64,000 nucleotides of DNA from Tretioscincus oriximinensis (lineage: Eukaryota; Chordata; Lepidosauria; Squamata; Gymnophthalmidae), in contig JAJVDF010000260.1 in assembly GCA_022410635.1 (NCBI GenBank), positions 934,997-998,996 on the forward strand, read 5' to 3'. The translations under genes and the position numbers were made by a program. Numbering within the stretch: position 1 is the stretch's first letter; each line of letters begins with the position of its first letter. Below the pieces are notes generated by a model. The model was not told the origin of the DNA, ran no database searches, and saw nothing but the letters and a program-made list of their open reading frames with translations. This document shows positions 1-10,034 of the stretch, in pieces.

Positions 1-91
1 CAGGTGCATCTGGTGGGCCTCTGTGTGACACAGAATGCTGGACTTGATGGGCTGTGGCATGATCCAGTATGGCTCTTCTTATGTTCTTATG
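1..91 (+). mobile_element. CR1 LINE 3' end (type A), truncated by window edge
   Basis: The terminal part of a CR1-A 3' UTR reads into the window from the left and ends in the tail motif TTCTTATGTTCTTATG. It matches the 3' ends at 3181-3290, 24640-24750, 31100-31211 and 56980-57081 nearly base for base. It is non-coding and the rest of the element lies outside the window. Confidence 0.85.
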
Positions 92-182
92 ATGGGCCAC
101 TGGGAGAGACCAGAAGGCTGGGCTAGGTGGGCTCTGGCCCCATTTAGCAGGGCTCCATTGCTGTTCTCTCATGCTAGGGAGT
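92..182 (+). mobile_element. CR1 LINE 3' end (type C) stacked on a CR1-A tail
   Basis: Directly after the CR1-A tail comes a second CR1 3' end in the same orientation, with the GGGCCACTGGG and GGCTCTGGCCCCATTTAGCA signatures of type C. Only about 90 bp is present, as expected for a severely 5'-truncated insertion that used the previous tail as target. Confidence 0.7.
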
Positions 183-720
183 TAAAACAGCAAACACCTT
201 GAAAGCCGACATCCCCTTGGATTCCAAGAAATATAATATTCTTGTTTTTACAAATTGGTAATTATATCCCAGAAAGAAAGAGAATAAGATAAACATTTCC
301 CTTATGCGTTTGTTTTTCCACTTTTATTGCTTAGCCTTTCTCACTCACTTCTCAATGGCCACATTCTGCTGACATTTACAAACATTTCATGTTGATCTTA
401 CGGGGGTCACATCAATCACCCATACAGTTTCAATGACACTCTGTTAAATAAACTGTCATGAAAGATTTATAGAGAATTTGATAAAAGGAAAGAAGATGTG
501 GTTCAGATTTAAAGGGGCATTACGCCTTTTTTTTNCCCAGTGGTGTAATATCAACTCTACAAAAACTATTAAGCTCTCCTCTGGAAAAAGTTGCTGCAAT
601 ATATGTATATTTCACAAGCACTATTTTAGTTTTTCTGCTTTTTCCATTGGTGTGCCACGATTTTGCTCAAGTCTAATAAAATAAAAACCGTAAAGTTTAC
701 ATTTGACTTATGAACTCTAT
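183..720. other. Unassigned AT-rich DNA, no gene seen
   Basis: No recognisable repeat, gene or RNA. A frame at 478-684 has no family features and contains an N, so it is treated as chance. Confidence 0.5.
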
Positions 721-1215
721 ATGCAATGTCTGGGCCTTTTCAGAGGTGATCTGATTGAAAGTGTATAAAATCATGCATGGGCTGGATATGCTGCTCAAAA
801 CAATTAAGGGAACACTTTAACATAACAGTGTATGTTAAAATGTTCCCTTAATTATTTTGAGCAGTATATTTTTTCTACCACACAACACTAGGACCAGGGG
901 CCTTCCTTGAAACTGATGGGCAGAAGGATAGGCAAGGGAAAGGATTTTTTCATTGGTCTGTGAAATTTATTTTCAGAAGAGGTGGTGGTAGTCAGATAAC
1001 CTTGGATAGCTTTAAGACAAGATTAGACAAGTTCATGGAAGCCAAGGGTATCAATAGCTACTANGGTGGATCCTTTGGTGCTGCCTCCGAGATAGAGGAA
1101 CAGGCAGGATTCTTGAAATACCATTTGCATGGAGTCAGAAGCAAGTGAGGGTTTTGCCCTGGTGCAATTGGTGGGCCAGTGTAGACTATGGCAGGTCTCA
1201 TTTGTGGACAGAAAG
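721..1215 (+). mobile_element. CR1 LINE remnant (ORF2 C-terminus and 3' UTR), split by a MITE
   Basis: Bases 725-786 encode a degenerate copy of the CR1 segment RGDLIEVYKIMHG. After a short inserted element (789-866) the copy resumes with the TTQH(N)TR-like segment and continues to the C-terminal SFKTRLDKFMEAKGI segment near 1010-1060. A type C 3' region follows, ending with GTGTAGACTATGGCAGG at about 1170-1186. Frames are broken. About 20 bp of CR1 appears missing at the MITE junction. Confidence 0.8.
789..866. mobile_element. Tc1/mariner-like MITE, 78 bp, almost all terminal inverted repeat
   Basis: The ends are near-perfect inverted repeats (left TGCTGCTCAAAAC, right GTTTTGAGCAG-like, each continuing through AATTAAGGGAACA), with a few bases of loop. 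TA flanks both sides (787-788 and 867-868), the usual Tc1/mariner target duplication. The terminal CTGCTCAAAA...AAGGGAACA resembles the ends of a widespread vertebrate Tc1-like family. It sits inside the CR1 copy at 721-1215, so it is younger than that copy. Confidence 0.75.
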
Positions 1216-3299
1216 TTGTCAAGCAGTTCTAACACGGTAACTTTCAACTTTCACAGAGGAAATTTTCCCAAAATGAGGAAAATGGTAAAAAATAAAATAA
1301 AAGGGAAAGTGAGAAAAGACCAGTCCCTTCAAAAAGCGTGGAAATTGTTTGTAAATACAATATTGGAAGCTCAAATAAAATGCATTCCCAAGAGGAGAAA
1401 GGGTTCTGCCAAGTCCAAGAAGACACCCATATGGCTTACCTCTGCAGTAAAGGAAGTAATTAGAATGAAGAGAAACTCATTTAAAAAGTGGAAGGCTTAT
1501 CCTAGTGAGGAGAACAGAAGGGAGCACAAACTGTGGCAAACCAAATGCAAGGTGGTAGTCAGGGATGCGAAGAAAAACTTTGAGGAGCACATTGCAAAGA
1601 ATATTAAAAGAAATAATAAGGACTTTTTCAAATATATCAGAAAAAAGAATCCTACCAGGAAAGCAGTCGGACCAATCGACAGCAATGGACAAAAGGGCAT
1701 AATCAAGGAGGACGTGGAGATTNNNNNNNNNNNNNNNNNNNNNNNNNNNNNNNNNNNNNNNNNNNNNNNNNNNNNNNNNNNNNNNNNNNNNNNNNNNNNN
1801 NNNNNNNNNNNNNNNNNNNNNNNNNNNNNNNNNNNNNNNNNNNNNNNNNNNNNNNNNNNNNNNNNNNNNNNNNNNNNNNNNNNNNNNNNNNNNNNNNNNN
1901 NNNNNNNNNNNNNNNNNNNNNNNNNNNNNNNNNNNNNNNNNNNNNNNNNNNNNNNNNNNNNNNNNNNNNNNNNNNNNNNNNNNNNNNNNNNNNNNNNNNN
2001 NNNNNNNNNNNNNNNNNNNNNNNNNNNNNNNNNNNNNNNNNNNNNNNNNNNNNNNNNNNNNNNNNNNNNNNNNNNNNNNNNNNNNNNNNNNNNNNNNNNN
2101 NNNNNNNNNNNNNNNNNNNNNNNNNNNNNNNNNNNNNNNNNNNNNNNNNNNNNNNNNNNNNNNNNNNNNNNNNNNNNNNNNNNNNNNNNNNNNNNNNNNN
2201 NNNNNNNNNNNNNNNNNNNNNNNNNNNNNNNNNNNNNNNNNNNNNNNNNNNNNNNNNNNNNNNNNNNNNNNNNNNNNNNNNNNNNNNNNNNNNNNNNNNN
2301 NNNNNNNNNNNNNNNNNNNNNNNNNNNNNNNNNNNNNNNNNNNNNNNNNNNNNNNNNNNNNNNNNNNNNNNNNNNNNNNNNNNNNNNNNNNNNNNNNNNN
2401 NNNNNNNNNNNNNNNNNNNNNNNNNNNNNNNNNNNNNNNNNNNNNNNNNNNNNNNNNNNNNNNNNNNNNNNNNNNNNNNNNNNNNNNNNNNNNNNNNNNN
2501 NNNNNNNNNNNNNNNNNNNNNNNNNNNNNNNNNNNNNNNNNNNNNNNNNNNNNNNNNNNNNNNNNNNNNNNNNNNNNNNNNNNNNNNNNNNNNNNNNNNN
2601 NNNNNNNNNNNNNNNNNNNNNNNNNNNNNNNNNNNNNNNNNNNNNNNNNNNNNNNNNNNNNNNNNNNNNNNNNNNNNNNNNNNNNNNNNNNNNNNNNNNN
2701 NNNNNNNNNNNNNNNNNNNNNNAGAAAAGGATCTTGGGGTGTTAGTGGACAATTCAATGAAAATGTCAACCCAGTGTGCAACAGCAGCAAAAAAGGCAAA
2801 TTCTATGTTGGGGATAATTAGGAAAGGAATCGAAAACAAGTCAGCAAATGTTGTTTTGCCTAAAAATGTTTTCTCTATCACACAACACAAGGACCAGAGG
2901 GCACTCCTTAAAACTGTTGGGTAGAAAAGTGAGAACAGACAAAGGAAAGTATTTTTTCACCCAGAGGGTCATCGGCCTGTGGAATTTATTTCCTGAAGAG
3001 GTAGTGGTAGCTGACAGCTTGGATAGTTTCAAGACAGGACTAGACAGGTTTATGGACACTAAAGGTATAAATGGATACTAGGATGGATGTCTGGATGTTG
3101 ACTCTGGGATGGAGCAACAGGCAGGACTTTTGAAATACCATTTGCAGGGAGTCACGAACAGGAGCAGCATATTTTGCTTTCCTCTGTTCGGACTGCCCAG
3201 GTGCATCTGGTGGGGCCTCTGTGTGACACAGAATGCTGGACTTGATGGGCTGCGGCCTGATCCAGTATGGCTCTTCTTATGTTCTTATGTTCTATGTTC
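1216..3299 (+). mobile_element. CR1 LINE, longest copy in the window, ORF2 interrupted by an assembly gap
   Basis: From about 1216 to 1722 one frame stays open. It encodes the linker between the endonuclease and reverse-transcriptase domains of CR1 ORF2: the TVTFNFHRGNF motif, then a lysine-rich stretch including PIWLTSAVKEVIRMKR and FFKYIRKKN. The reverse-transcriptase core falls in the 1,000-N gap. After the gap, 2723-2860 encodes [11 protein letters not shown] through [10 protein letters not shown] deletion joins this to the segment after KMFSLSHNTR, and the C-terminal part runs to a stop at 3079-3081. The type A 3' UTR ends in the TTCTTATG tail near 3290. CR1 ORF2 normally encodes an APE endonuclease and reverse transcriptase for target-primed retrotransposition; this copy is dead (internal deletion, frameshifts). 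Confidence 0.85.
1723..2722. other. Assembly gap, exactly 1,000 N
   Basis: The run of N is exactly 1,000 long, suggesting a placeholder of arbitrary size. CR1 ORF2 segments on both sides are collinear and in the same orientation, so the gap lies within one CR1 copy. Confidence 0.95.
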
Positions 3300-3542
3300 T
3301 CATTTGGCTTATCTACATGCCAATTTAGACTATGGCTGGCTCCATTTAGGGCCTGCCATAGCCTATACTTGCATGTGGATTGCAGATCCCTATTCCAAGA
3401 GTTGAGAATNGGTGGAGATTTTGCCTTCTTCTGCTTGAGATGTCCAGGGGGAACTGGTGGCCTACTAGGTAAGACAGAAGGCTGGACCTGATGGGCTCTG
3501 GCCCCATTCAGCAGAGCAGCTCTTAAGTTCTTATGTTCTTGC
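3300..3542 (+). mobile_element. CR1-C 3' end, stacked after the CR1-A tail
   Basis: Contains the 60-nt hairpin (3316-3375), then the type C sequence CCTTCTTCTGCTTGAGATG, a GGCTCTGGCCCCATTCAGCA block and a TTCTTATGTTCTTG tail. It begins where the CR1-A tail stops, so it is either a tail-targeted insertion or a recombinant. Confidence 0.75.
3316..3375. repeat. 60-nt imperfect hairpin of the CR1-C 3' region
   Basis: Begins CATGCC and ends GCATG; left arm contains TTTAGACTATGG, right arm contains CCATAGCCTATA. Length is exactly 60 nt, the same as the copies at 21150, 28705 and 30899. Confidence 0.8.
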
Positions 3543-3719
3543 ATGTTATTGATAAACTTTTAATTGCGCTCCAAAACAGCAAAAAGGAAATCTGTGAATT
3601 AGTTTTGCACTGGTGTTTTTCCTGCAACTACAGATTGGAAAATGTGCAACAGAAATCGACCTGTGTGATCGCACCTTGTGATATGGTTCAATGGCTTGTG
3701 CAGCCACATGAGATGGGAA

Positions 3720-4055
3720 GACCTGGCTGATTGTTTGAGGGACTTCAAAGGAATACCAGCCTGGGACCAAAAAACCTAGCATGGAGCTCTCGTAGCACCC
3801 TAGGAACTAACAAGGAAAAGGAAGGCAGTAGAAGTAGATATAGATTAGATATCAGAACATTTTTTCTGACGGTTAGGTGGATGAACCAGTGGGACAGGTT
3901 GCCACAGGAGGTGATGAGTTCTCCTTCACTGGAAGTTTTCAAATAGAGGCTGGACAGTCATCTGTAGTCAGGGTGGATTAGGGAATCTTGCATGGAAAAG
4001 GGGGACTCTGGAGATCCGTTCCAACTGTAGGATTCTATGTGCTTCCATAGACGAC

Positions 4056-4056
<1 letters not shown>
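3720..4056 (+). mobile_element. CR1-B LINE 3' part
   Basis: Degenerate C-terminal ORF2 segment (RYRLDIRTFFLTVRWMNQW..LPQEV) followed by the type B 3' end, TTCCAACTGTAGGATTCTATG. The copy at 35649-36068 is a better preserved relative. The right edge abuts the ATT tail of an L1 in the opposite orientation. Confidence 0.8.

Positions 4057-4107
<51 letters not shown>
4057..4107. repeat. (ATT)17 microsatellite, tail of the adjoining L1
   Basis: A pure ATT tract of 51 bp. On the minus strand it is an AAT tract at the 3' end of the L1 fragment, the expected place for a LINE tail. Confidence 0.85.
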
Positions 4108-4110
<3 letters not shown>

Positions 4111-4795
4111 ACAAACATAAACCATAAACAATACAACAGAAACACACATAAGTTGCCCCCCCTCCCCACCTTATAGATGTTTGTTCAAGAAACATCTGTA
4201 CAGCTTCCTTCAATAAAATATAAGCATCATTTGTTAAACCATAGGCAATGAGCTTTTGCCACTTGCTGGACCAGTGTGATTTTAAACAAATACCCAATAG
4301 ATTGTAACCTTTTTTGCCTGTAAAATATCAAAACTCTTAAATTCAATCAAATACTTCCACCATTCATCTGTAGTCCAACTCTGGTAACACTTCCAACCTT
4401 TTACTACCACCATATGTCCAGCCAAAATGGCGCTATCAATAAAGAATTTATCCTCTCCGATATTCAGCGAATCCAACAACCCAAATGACCGTAGTTCCTC
4501 CGAGTCCGGGATATCGATGTCAGTGATCAATTTTATTTCAACAATAATTTTACGCCAGAGCGCCTTTATCAAAGGGCACCCTGCCCACATGTGTAGATAT
4601 AGCCCCCTTCCCCCACACCAGTGCCATAATAATGGCGATATTCTATTTATATGTGCCATTTGACATGGAGTGCGGTACCATCTGGTGATCCTCTTTAACT
4701 TTGTCTCCTTAATTCTTGTGTCTCTGTATTCAAGAAAACGATTAATCAGAGAGACCATTTCAATTGTATTCGAGGTACCTCGGATGCCAGTACTC
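4108..4795 (-). mobile_element. L1 LINE 3' end: ORF2 C-terminal domain plus 3' UTR
   Basis: The minus strand stays open from about 4795 to 4282. It encodes an L1 ORF2 C-terminal domain: RITRWYRTPCQMA, then a cysteine-rich motif (C-x7-H-x4-C within WCGGRGLYLHMWAGC; the usual first cysteine is Leu), then LIKALWRKI and the Trp-rich end. A stop precedes about 175 bp of 3' UTR and the AAT tail. The endonuclease and reverse-transcriptase cores are absent, so it is a 5'-truncated, non-autonomous copy. The open frame suggests it is younger than most CR1 pieces here. Confidence 0.8.
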
Positions 4796-4813
4796 AGCTA
4801 AAACTGACTTTCG

Positions 4814-4890
4814 GATAGATAGACAGAGAGACAGACAGAGAGACAGACAGATAGAGAGAGAGAGAGAGATAAAGAGAGGTAGGTAGGTCC
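4814..4890. repeat. GATA/GACA/GAGA microsatellite
   Basis: Interspersed GATA, GACA and GA units followed by AGGTAGGTAGGT, just 5' of the truncated L1. Confidence 0.85.
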
Positions 4891-6037
4891 TTATTGTGAA
4901 CCTCCCCTGACTAACTTACAAAACTCGCTTCTTTTCTGCACCACCTTGGCTGAATCTTTGAACTGGCTTTTATTCTGAAAACTCCTTAAAAACAGACAGA
5001 GGGTGGGGATTCTCTGCCCCGTCCTAGGAGAAATCTTGTAAAACCATTATTACAGTTCTGTTGGAAACCACTTGGGGTGGAGGAAACCAACCCTCCCCAG
5101 ATAAAGCACATCTGTTATTTTCCAATTAAAAGATCACAAGGCAGAAATATTAATTCTGGTTTGGTTCAAGCCACTCCAACTCCACCTGAGAGAAAGGTAT
5201 TCGTGCGTTTTGTGTTGCTTTTAGGAAATATTTATATATATATATATACGTATACATATACATATACAAGAAGCTGTCATGATTCCTTGGCAACAGTAAT
5301 TGAATGTGACAAAACAATTTATTGTCTGCTGTAGACACACAAACAACTCTGTCCTGTATGCACTACAATGGTGCTCAAGAGAAGTAACCAAGTGGAAAAG
5401 GATTTTGGTGTGGAAATGGGGAAGGGAACAATGCAAGATTGTCTGACATTTCTGCAAACATTTTGACTGTTCAGACACCCATCAAAGATGATCTTTTGAC
5501 ATCAAAAGGGGCAAACTGCATGATGGCAAGAGACAGCCACTCATGTACTCAGGGAATGCTCAGAAGTTCTGGGTAATATATGAGAGAAAGCAGATAACAT
5601 ATTTGAATCTACAGCAGTTCATATGGATGCCTCTCCACCCTTCTGCATGTATTGGATTGCAACACTTTTGCCCAGCCACATTCCTTTTTCCCAGGGACTT
5701 CGCTTCGTTTGCGATATACACTCAGTCCCTGGCAGTTGTCCCTGAGTTGTCTTAGAAGTAAGCTTCTAGAAAACCTTATGCTGCCTCCCCTTTTCTTGTT
5801 ACTCTCTAATGTGCTTCTTGGTAGGTTTTCTGGACAAACTGAGTGCTAGAAATCATAACAGAAAGGTAAATATGGGTGTCGATGATTACTCAGGTCAGGT
5901 ACAGTAGTTAATCATTCTAAGTGGAAGGAAGAGCCTAGGGAAAGACATGCAGCCAGGGCAAAGCACTGCAATTAAGTTTATGCAGAAAAGTGGAGAGAAG
6001 AATAAATTAGTGACATTTGCATGCTGCTCAAGCCTGG
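4891..6037. other. Unassigned DNA with a TA/CATA microsatellite and a weak PLE-like patch
   Basis: No gene seen. An alternating TA/TACG/CATA tract lies at 5229-5272. Bases 5640-5770 share spaced similarity with PLE internal sequence at 58200-58280 (GATTGCAACA...CCCAGGGACTTC against GACTGCAACA...CCCAGGCACTTC), so a decayed PLE fragment is possible. Confidence 0.4.
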
Positions 6038-6255
6038 TCAATCTGAAATCATAAACAAACAAACAGAACAACAAGCAACGGCAAGTCCTAAGATAATAAG
6101 TGTCTTTTCGTCAGATGCACTTCTAGACGNAAGCGATTCCAGAGTCCAGGGCCAACCACAGAGAAGGCTGCTCTCTAGCCATAGATGCTGAGAGTTCTCC
6201 AGTAGAGAGGTGACTTTCAGGGCTTTAAGTGCCCAATATTGTGGAGCTTTTTCAA
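6038..6255 (-). mobile_element. Possible L2-like LINE fragment
   Basis: On the minus strand, GCCTTCTCTGTGGTTGGCC and the following GACTCTGGAA resemble the L2-like segment at 7050-7085 on the plus strand. The remainder is too decayed to place. Confidence 0.4.
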
Positions 6256-6855
6256 GAATCATAGATTTGGAAGGGACCTCCAGGGTCATCGAGTCCAACC
6301 CCCTACTCAATGCAGAACTCACTAAACCATCCTAGACATATGACTGTCCAGTCTCTGTTTGAAGACTTCCAGCGAAGGCGAACTCACCACCTCCTGTGGC
6401 AAACTGTTCCACTGGTTTATCACTCTGATTGTTAGAAAGTTTTTTTCTGATATCTAATCTAAATCTACTCCCTTGCAGTTTCACCCCATTGTTTCTAATC
6501 CTTCCAAGTGCCCATGAGAACAATGCTGATCCCTCTGCTCTGTGACAGCCCTTCAGGTATTTGTAGACAGCTATCAGGTCTCCTTTCAGTCTTCTCTTTT
6601 GCAGACTAAACATCCCCAGATCCTTTAATTGTTCCTCATAGGACATGGTTTCCAAACCACACACCATCCTTGCAACTATCTTTTGAACTTGCTCTAATTT
6701 ATCAACGTCCTTTTTAAATTGGTTCCCCCAGAACTGAACACAGTATTCCAAGTGTGGTCATACTAGAGTACTGTACAGAGGAATAATTACTTCACGTGAT
6801 CGAGATTCTATGCTCCTCTTAATACACCTCAGGACTGTGTTTTCTTTTGGATTAG
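6256..6855 (-). mobile_element. CR1-B LINE, 600 bp 3' part
   Basis: Starts at its 3' end with ATCATAGATTTGGAAGGGACC and runs back through ORF2. On the minus strand it decodes to YCVQFWGNQFKKDVDKLEQVQ, the SYEEQLKDLGMFSLQKRRL segment, and GDLIAVYKYLKG. Single frameshifts and stops show that it is inactive. It is the reference type B copy for this window together with 35649-36068. Confidence 0.85.
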
Positions 6856-6859
6856 CTGG

Positions 6860-7335
6860 GTTATATAGATAGAGTAAGATTCAAAGGTGTTGGATATTTG
6901 CATACAAAGCCCTAAACAACTTGGACCCCACCTAGCTGAAGGAGTGCCTTCTCCCATATAGCCTTGCCTATGCACCAAGATCACAAAGAGGAGACCTCCT
7001 GGTAGTTCTTCATCCTTACAGAGAGGCAAGGAACAGGGGTACCTAGGAAAAGCCTTCTCTGTGGTGGGCCCCAGACTCTGGAACAGCCCCTATCTAGAGA
7101 CTCACTGCAGAACTTTCAACACCTGGTAAAAATGTACTTCTTTACCCAGGCTTTTGACTTTCCAATAGCATTCTGTCCTTCTAGGGAGGGAGGGAGGGTA
7201 TAGATCTTTTTAAAATGTTTCATAAATGTGTATTTTTATTAATATTATTTTAAAAAATTCTGGATCTTCTGTTACCCATCCTGAGACCAATGGTGAACAG
7301 CGGGATATAAATTATTTTAAATAAGTAAGTACGTA
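6860..7335 (+). mobile_element. L2-like LINE 3' end
   Basis: The + strand carries a decayed C-terminal ORF end (AFSVVGPRLWNSP-like, followed by a TLQNFQHLVKMYFFTQAF-like segment), matching the L2-clade pattern of an LWNSLP motif followed by a LKTxLF motif. The 3' end has GGACCAATGGTGAACAGCGGGAT-type sequence and an AAATAAGTAAGTA tail. Similar 3' ends lie at 18239-18310 and, inverted, at 39414-39650. Confidence 0.65.
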
Positions 7336-8114
7336 ACTGAAACCAACCAACAACAACCCCCAAATCTGAGTTTGGTTTTTTCCTTTTCTTTTAAGTGACG
7401 TTTCAAATGTCCTCCACTATTGTACTTAACCTTCCCTCCTAAACACCCCCCCAATGGTTCTAATTATGCCAGATTGTCACTCTGGGGGTCAAAGCAGAGA
7501 GAATCTCTTTGTATACAACAATACAGTGCTGCAGACAGCAGGTGCAGAGAACCTCTTTGGAAATAAAATTCACAATGGGCTTTGTATCTTCTTAGGCTTC
7601 AAGAGAAAGAGACAGAAAGTTATCAGCAGTCAAATTTTGCTTTGAAAATTGATTTAGGTTTTTGATGGAAATATCTCTAGAAGAAAGAAAGTAAGCAAGA
7701 AAAGAGAAAGAGAAAGAAGGAAAGAAAAGAGTGGGAAAGAAAGAAAAAAGAGAAAGAAAGAAGCCTTACATTTTTGCTAAGGTTTTTTCCCTCTATCCAG
7801 AGACATCAATGCCATTAATAAAAAAATTCAATTAATACTGGCCGGCTGACTACTAATCCAGGCAAATGTTTGTGTTAATAATAATAATAAAAGGTTTTGC
7901 TGACCAAAAGCTTTAGCCTGGGCAATTAATTTTTAAAGACTTATGGTTGGACTGAAATATTCTGCAAAAGGCTGTCCCAGAAGGCAGAACTGTTAGCTGC
8001 TGTGGCCGTGATTTAACAAGGATCTGGGAGATCTGAAGNCTGCGCCCAACCGCTGGTTACTTATTACACAATACTTGGATTTTCTGAAATAAAGGACTGA
8101 CTCTGGCCTGCTTT
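7336..8114. other. Unassigned DNA with a GA-rich tract
   Basis: No gene seen. Bases 7676-7768 are a GAAA/GAGAAA-rich purine tract. The remainder is AT-rich without a recognised repeat. Confidence 0.5.
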
Positions 8115-8372
8115 TATTCCGTATTTCCTGTGACCTCTTTTAAAATAATAATATAACACTCTCTTTTCCTAAAGGGTGGCGCATATAGCTTTTGCTGTTT
8201 TCTCCACAACAGACACTCTGTGAAGTAGGGGGGGGGGGGGGCTGAGAGAGCACTAAAGAACTGTGATTGGCCCAAGATCACCCAACTGGCTCCCTGAAGG
8301 AGGGTGGAATTGAACTGAGAGACAACCAGATGGGAATCCAATATTCTAACCACAACACCAAACACCAAAGCT
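8115..8372 (-). mobile_element. tRNA-derived SINE type 2
   Basis: On the minus strand the head begins GTTTGGTGTTGTGGTTAGAA, a tRNA-like box A region, followed by a box B-like GTTCAATTCC and the AGTTGGGTGATCTTGGGCC segment. The body ends with the TGTTGTGGAG core (CACAACAGACAC on +). A 14-base G run at 8228-8241 interrupts the GGTGGGG part and is a probable sequencing or assembly weak point. The pattern fits squamate tRNA SINEs. Confidence 0.75.
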
Positions 8373-8745
8373 TTGCCCCTTCAATGGGCATGCAAACATG
8401 ATTTCCCTCCTTTTTCCGTGATGCTGCAGGTATTAGAAGCACCACCTGGTGAAAACCCCTCTCTTCTACAGCCATTAAAGATGGAAACTTGTATCCCACA
8501 TGTTATTCCTTTACCCCACTTGACTTTGAGAATCCACAACACTGTCTGGAGTGCTTTATTTTGGAACATTCATGGTTTATTCTGGAATATTTAAACATAA
8601 TGGCATATGTGAGTCTCCTGCCAGACATCACTTAATTACTTAGTGTACTTGCACCTTCCGAAATAAAACTCCTTCTGAACTTTTTTATTCCAGAATATCC
8701 AAATATAGCAGATAACTAAGCCTGCAGTCATAAATTGCTTACTTC
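8373..8745. other. Unassigned DNA
   Basis: No gene seen. TGGAACATTC and TTCTGGAATATT motifs recall the short palindromic repeat at 42630-42668, but the match is weak. Confidence 0.4.
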
Positions 8746-8970
8746 ATGAAACTTTTGATAGTCCAAAATAGAGCACAGAATCATAAAATCCTAGGTTTGG
8801 AAGGGACCTCCAGGATCAATGCAGGCTTCATTGAACCATCCCAGATCTCTGTTGGAAGACTTCCAGGGAAGGATAACTCACTACCTCCTGTGGCAACCTC
8901 TTCCACTGGCCGATCAACCTTCCTATCAGAAAGATTTTTTTCTGATACCCAAGCTAACTCTTCTTCCTTG

Positions 8971-9181
8971 GTAGTCAATTTCAGAGAAATAGCCGTGTTA
9001 GTCTAGCAGAAAGTCCAGCAAAGGAGCTAGCAGCACTTTGAGACTAACTTGAGAAAAGTGGTTGGCATAAGGATCAATGCAGGCTTCATTGAGCATCTGA
9101 AGAAGTAGACCTGTCTACGAAAGCTTATGCCAACCACTTTTCTCAAGTTAGTCTCAAAGTGCTGCTAGCTCCTTTGCTGGA
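8971..9181. mobile_element. Fold-back Penelope-like (PLE) insertion with 12-bp target duplication
   Basis: A 211-bp insert is bounded by the perfect duplication TCTTCTTCCTTG (8959-8970 and 9182-9193). Its core is a perfect 57-bp inverted repeat (9014-9070 against 9125-9181) around a 54-nt loop. The antisense left copy ends in the family terminus TTTCAGAGAAATAGCCGTG; the sense right copy carries the hammerhead-like core. The first 22-23 bases of the loop duplicate CR1 sequence from 8812-8834. PLE assignment rests on the terminus, the hammerhead-like core and the inverted-copy architecture and is inference. Confidence 0.7.
9097..9131 (+). ncRNA. Hammerhead-ribozyme-like core in PLE
   Basis: CTGAAGA (fits CUGANGA) is followed by one extra A, a perfect 6-bp stem II (GTAGAC/GTCTAC, loop CT), GAAA, then GC-TTAT-GC as a 2-bp stem III. 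The base after stem III is C where U is expected before the cleavage site, so activity is doubtful. PLEs are known to carry minimal hammerheads; function here is not shown. Confidence 0.5.
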
Positions 9182-10034
9182 TCTTCTTCCTTGCAATTTC
9201 ATCCCACTGTTTCCAGTCCTTCCATGTGACACTGAGAACTGAGTCCTTCCAGTTGACCCCTCGGTTCTTCATGTACTGGTATTTGTGGGCAGCTCCCAGG
9301 TCTCCTCTTCAGGTTCTCCTTTGCAAATGGAACATCCCCAGATCCTTTAACCCTTCCTTATGGGTTTCTTCATGGTTTCCAGACCTCTCACCATCTTTCC
9401 AACTCTCTTTTGGATTTGCTCTAGTTTTTCAACATCCTTTTTAAATTGGGGTGCCTAGAACTAAACACAGGACCCCAAGGGTATTTCAAGTTCTTCAGGA
9501 CTGAAGATGGTTTAAAACCACACGTTTGATCAATCCCCAATTTCACATTTTCCGGCATTTACAACTGAAAACAGTCCTTCCGCGCCTGGCCGGCGTCCAG
9601 TGTTGCCAGAAAGACGAAATCCTTGAAAACTTTTGCAAGAGAGCGTCTTGCTCCTCTTTGTGTTACAGGGACCACAAACCCCCGGCGGGTGCCAAAACGC
9701 TGGTTGCTATGGCGGTCCTCATAAATCATCAATTATTGCTGTGATTATGAAAGTGACAGCCTCATAAAGCAATTTGCATTTTTGACTAATTTTGAGGGTT
9801 CCTCTTGCTCCCCTCCGGACATTCTTTGCTTTGCAAACACTGCACCATGGCAACGGCGGGACACTTAAGCTCGTTATCAGGCGGCTCAGCTGTGCGCTCG
9901 GACCCTGCTGCTTTGGCATTTAACGGTGGCNGGGCACCTCGTGTCGCCGAGCAGGGGATCTTTCCAATTCATAGATAGATTTTGGATAGGGAGGAATGGG
10001 TAGAAGGCTGGACCAGAAAGCAGAAGCCTTTCCG

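Larger units (their letters stand above)
8746..9480 (-). mobile_element. CR1-B LINE 3' part, split by a fold-back PLE
   Basis: The first segment (8776-8970) starts AATCATAAAATCCTAGG and covers the 3' end and the C-terminal coding region. The second (9182-9480) continues without loss from TCTTCCTTGCAATTTCATCCC back to the LEKLEQIQKRVGKMVRG-like region. The 12-bp duplication at the break shows that one insertion event split the copy. Confidence 0.85.
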
